A DNA stretch of 6,722 bases. Origin: an uncultured Solobacterium sp. (GTDB lineage Bacteria; Bacillota_I; Bacilli_A; Erysipelotrichales; Erysipelotrichaceae). Below, piece by piece: positions 5,752 through 6,722 of the stretch. The notes under the pieces were generated by a model that was not told the origin of the DNA, did not search any database, and saw only the letters and a program-made list of their open reading frames with translations. Location: the NCBI GenBank assembly GCA_937895985.1, contig CALBKL010000317.1, forward strand, positions 1-6,722, given 5' to 3'. Each line of letters begins with the position of its first letter. The first letter of the stretch is position 1. The position numbers were made by a program, and so were the translations under genes.

Positions 5752-6654
5752 TTAAATACCCTCACTCATCGGTAACATTGCTGCACCGATAATGCCAGGT
5801 TCATCTAGCGTCGCAATCACAAATGGTGTGTTATGCAAAGCTGTATGAGACATTGCTTTGTAGTTCTCAATCACTGCAGGTAAGAACTTATCTGCAGATT
5901 TTGTCATACCACCACCGATAACAAAGATATCTGGGTCACATACACATGCGATTGTCGCAAACATTTGACCTAAATCCTTTGTGGCTTCTTCAACAATCTT
6001 GATAGCTCTTTCATCTCCTGCATCAGCTAAATCAAATACATTACCTGCATGCAAGATTTCTTTATCTTGAATCACTTCTTTCGCCTTACGTGTGATATGT
6101 GTACCACTAGCCTCATTTTCAACGGCACCAGCATTTAGGTTATTAAACTTTTCGCGGTTGCGGTCAATAATAATATTCGCAATTTCACCACCAAAACCAT
6201 GTTTACCACTTACTGTCTTTCCATCAACAATGAGTGCTCCACCAATACCAGTAGAAATTGTTACATAGTAAACAACACTCTTATCTTTACCAGCACCTAC
6301 CAAGGCTTCCGCAAGTCCTGCTACGTTTGCGTCATTATCCACAAATGCTGGCATACCAAATTCCTTGGATAGTTCATCCGCAAACGGATAACCTGTAAAT
6401 CCCTTTAGGTTTGTGCTTAATACCATACTTCCAGACTTCTTATCAACTGGTCCTGGTACACCTACACCAATCGCAGAACAATCTTTCCATCCTGGAATCT
6501 CTCTTACCATTTCTTTGAGGTTAGACATGACCTTTGTTGGCCCTTCCATACCGTATGATGGTCCCTTTACTTGGGATAGCACTTCACCAAATTCAGTTAC
6601 TTTCGCAACACGTACATTTGTACCACCTAAGTCAATTCCAATATATGTCTTCAT
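5752..6654 (-). CDS. ROK-family sugar kinase, probable glucokinase
   Basis: The 300-residue cytoplasmic kinase probably phosphorylates glucose or a related hexose with ATP. The phosphate-1 loop is DLGGTNVR (8-15). GVGVPGPVD (63-71) and the NLKGF segment (82-86) fit the sugar-binding face. VDNDANVAGLAE (105-116) carries the catalytic Asp108, TISTGIGGAL (132-141) is phosphate-2, and FVIGGGM (244-250) is the adenosine-binding motif. Length is normal for the family. The usual ROK zinc motif (ExGH...CxCGxxGCxE) is missing: the segment reads GGEIANIII (155-163), then LNAGAVENEASG (173-184), with no Cys and with Asn160 where the sugar-contacting His usually sits. Glu157 and Glu181 remain. Similar zinc-less ROK proteins occur in Bacillota, so glucose specificity is plausible but not certain; ManNAc or fructose kinase are alternatives. 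GGAGG at 6659-6663 lies four bases before the ATG. It is the first gene of a likely operon with the DUF2779 gene. Confidence 0.88.
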   Translation of the reverse strand: MKTYIGIDLGGTNVRVAKVTEFGEVLSQVKGPSYGMEGPTKVMSNLKEMVREIPGWKDCSAIGVGVPGPVDKKSGSMVLSTNLKGFTGYPFADELSKEFGMPAFVDNDANVAGLAEALVGAGKDKSVVYYVTISTGIGGALIVDGKTVSGKHGFGGEIANIIIDRNREKFNNLNAGAVENEASGTHITRKAKEVIQDKEILHAGNVFDLADAGDERAIKIVEEATKDLGQMFATIACVCDPDIFVIGGGMTKSADKFLPAVIENYKAMSHTALHNTPFVIATLDEPGIIGAAMLPMSEGI

Positions 6655-6669
6655 ACATCCTCCAGATCA

Positions 6670-6709
6670 AATAAAATTCATTATTTTTTCCAACTTTTTT
6701 AATTTTATT
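6670..6709. repeat. Nine-base inverted repeat in the leader of the ROK kinase gene
   Basis: AATAAAATT (6670-6678) and AATTTTATT (6701-6709) are perfect inverted copies 22 bases apart, just upstream of the kinase SD. They contain only A and T, so chance is a real possibility. A possible -10 box, TAAAAT (6702-6707, minus strand), lies in the outer arm; its -35 box would be at or beyond the window edge. Confidence 0.35.
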
Positions 6710-6722
6710 CTTTGAACTATTG

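Noticed and set aside
6413..6715. A 100-codon plus-strand frame at the right end
   Set aside because: Most of it is antisense to the ROK kinase N-terminus, and the tail is translated AT-rich leader.

Overview
The window is AT-rich, uses TGA as a stop codon, and carries strong AGGAGG-type ribosome binding sites, A/U-tailed intrinsic terminators and a CcpA-type cre box. This points to a low-GC Bacillota (Firmicutes). The protein flavour fits a host-associated lineage such as the Erysipelotrichia: an MG284/MPN403-like small protein, a Mollicutes/Erysipelotrichia-style DUF2779 protein, and ptsI not next to ptsH. That finer placement is inference from motifs only. All supported genes lie on the minus strand, so the text below follows transcription from high to low coordinates.

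Region 6722-4246: an AT-rich leader precedes a ROK-family sugar kinase (5752-6654, probably glucokinase). Twelve bases later comes a DUF2779 protein (4261-5739). Together they look like a two-gene operon, closed by a 12-bp hairpin whose loop contains the stop codon. Region 4245-3539: hpf (3575-4102), the long-form ribosome hibernation factor, has its own -10 element, a leader with inverted repeats, a strong SD and a strong terminator, so it looks monocistronic. Region 3538-1195: a 107-residue uncharacterised protein (3089-3412) is followed, without a visible terminator, by a 142-base leader holding an excellent cre site and then ptsI (1240-2946), Enzyme I of the PTS. ptsI ends at a clear terminator. 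Region 1194-1: a sigma-A-like promoter drives an MFS-type membrane protein (97-1110) that shows only about ten membrane segments. The start of one further gene, with a strong SD, runs off the left edge (1-54).

Functionally the window centres on sugar entry and carbon control. Enzyme I supplies phosphate for PTS uptake, the ROK kinase phosphorylates free intracellular sugar, and the cre box ties ptsI to carbon catabolite control. hpf adds a stationary-phase function. I see no mobile element, CRISPR array, tRNA or rRNA, and no gene-free stretch longer than 300 bases. I do not see an obvious new multi-gene system. The items most worth a second look are the DUF2779 protein with an apparently dead PD-(D/E)XK half, the 107-residue protein ahead of ptsI, the ten-segment MFS protein, and the ROK kinase lacking the family zinc motif.
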